Part shown: piece by piece, positions 5,744 to 6,386 of the stretch
How positions within the stretch are numbered: position 1 is the first letter of the stretch
Layout of the letters: every line of letters starts with the position of its first letter
From: Syntrophaceae bacterium PtaB.Bin038
Lineage (GTDB): Bacteria > Desulfobacterota > Syntrophia > Syntrophales > UBA2192
Length of the DNA stretch: 6,386 bases
Direction of reading: 5' to 3'
NCBI GenBank assembly: GCA_002067855.1
Contig: MVQS01000424.1
Span: forward strand, 1 to 6,386
Notes under the pieces: generated by a model
Told to the model about the DNA's origin: nothing
Seen by the model: the letters and a program-made list of their open reading frames with translations, nothing else
Database searches by the model: none
Program-made: the position numbers and the translations under genes

Positions 5744-6386
5744 TCAGAGGGTGCGTTCGGCGATGAAGTCGGCCATGGCCATGAGGGCCGCCTTCGCCTC
5801 GCCGTCCCGGAAGGGGGCGAGCCGCGCCTTGCCTTCGGCGATGATGGCCCTGGCGCGGTCCAGGGCGTAGGGGATCCCGTCGTATTTCCCGATGAGGCCG
5901 AAGACCGACTTTATGTCCTCGTCCGTCGCCTGTTTGCGCTCCACGATCCCCCGGATGGTCTCCTTCTCCGAGGCACTGCACCGGGCGAGCGTCCGGATGA
6001 GCGGCAGGGTGATCTTCCCTTCCTTGATGTCCATCCCGATGGCCTTCCCGAACTCCTTCTCGGCGGCCACGTAATCCAGCGTGTCGTCGGTGAGCTGGAA
6101 GGCAAGCCCCATGGCGTGCCCGAACGCCCGCAGGGATTCGACCCGATCCGACGCCGCCCCGGCCATGAGCGCCCCCACGGCGCAGGCCGCCGCGATGAGG
6201 ACGGCCGTCTTCTTCTCGATGAGGGTGAAGTAGTCCTCCTCCGTGATCCCCACGTCGCCGCATTTGAGGAGCTGGAAGACCTCCCCCTCGGCCATGGTGT
6301 TGGTCGTCTCGGAGATGAGCTTGATGATGGCCAGGTCCCCGTCGCGCGTCATGAGGGTGAAGGAGCGCGAGTAGAGGAAATCCCCC
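5744..6386 (-). CDS. Polyprenyl diphosphate synthase, IspB-like (5' end outside window)
   Basis: The minus-strand frame is open from the window edge to TGA at 5746-5744, giving 213 visible residues. It starts with G-D-F-L-Y-S-R-S-F, a standard internal motif of long-chain trans-prenyl diphosphate synthases. The ATG at 6352-6350 is therefore an internal Met, not the start. Visible motifs by fragment numbering are T-N-T-M-A-E-G-E-V-F-Q-L (28-39), the substrate-binding K59-T-A, and the second Asp-rich motif Q97-L-T-D100-D101-T-L-D104. The first DDxxD motif lies upstream, out of view. The enzyme condenses isopentenyl diphosphate into all-trans polyprenyl diphosphate, probably octaprenyl or a similar length for quinone tails. 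Chain length cannot be read from this part. It is soluble or membrane-associated in the cytoplasm. It converges on nnr across a shared terminator and is the natural donor source for the UbiA-family enzyme in this window. Confidence 0.93.
   Translation of the reverse strand, partial: GDFLYSRSFTLMTRDGDLAIIKLISETTNTMAEGEVFQLLKCGDVGITEEDYFTLIEKKTAVLIAAACAVGALMAGAASDRVESLRAFGHAMGLAFQLTDDTLDYVAAEKEFGKAIGMDIKEGKITLPLIRTLARCSASEKETIRGIVERKQATDEDIKSVFGLIGKYDGIPYALDRARAIIAEGKARLAPFRDGEAKAALMAMADFIAERTL

Overview
The window is GC-rich, gene-dense bacterial chromosome with short spacers. It holds core housekeeping and redox genes. An Lgt fragment marks it as bacterial. A MenA-like UbiA prenyltransferase and an IspB-like prenyl diphosphate synthase point to a quinone-respiring organism. 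The protein styles (WrbA-like mini-flavodoxin, fused Nnr, Fe/Mn SOD of the archaeal/actinobacterial type) would fit an anaerobic Desulfobacterota/Deltaproteobacteria-like lineage. That placement is inference from overall resemblance; there is no rRNA or other firm taxonomic marker here.

Layout: positions 1-138 hold the 3' end of lgt (+), followed closely by cutA (158-478, +). A spacer that is AT-rich for this window, with a possible promoter, precedes a superoxide dismutase (580-1191, +) that is followed by a GC hairpin. Next come a UbiA/MenA-family membrane prenyltransferase (start best placed at 1293, end 2252, +), a 159-bp spacer, a PfkB-family small-molecule kinase (2412-3314, +), a spacer with a seven-base pyrimidine-rich repeat, a short WrbA-like flavodoxin (3430-3912, +), a spacer dominated by an imperfect inverted repeat with about 8-nt periodicity, and a bifunctional NAD(P)HX epimerase/dehydratase (4066-5637, +). 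A strong bidirectional terminator (5673-5706) separates it from a convergent polyprenyl diphosphate synthase (5744 to beyond 6386, -) whose 5' end is outside the window.

Several genes share a redox or quinone theme. The prenyl diphosphate synthase could supply the polyprenyl tail and the UbiA enzyme could attach it to a quinone precursor ring. The flavodoxin resembles quinone-reducing WrbA proteins, SOD removes superoxide, and Nnr repairs damaged NAD(P)H. This is a loose functional neighbourhood, not a demonstrated operon: the spacers are about 100-160 bp and several may carry their own promoters or terminators. I found no mobile element, CRISPR array, tRNA or rRNA. I see no clear evidence of a previously undescribed system. 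The most unusual DNA is the pair of short-period repeats in the spacers on either side of the flavodoxin gene.
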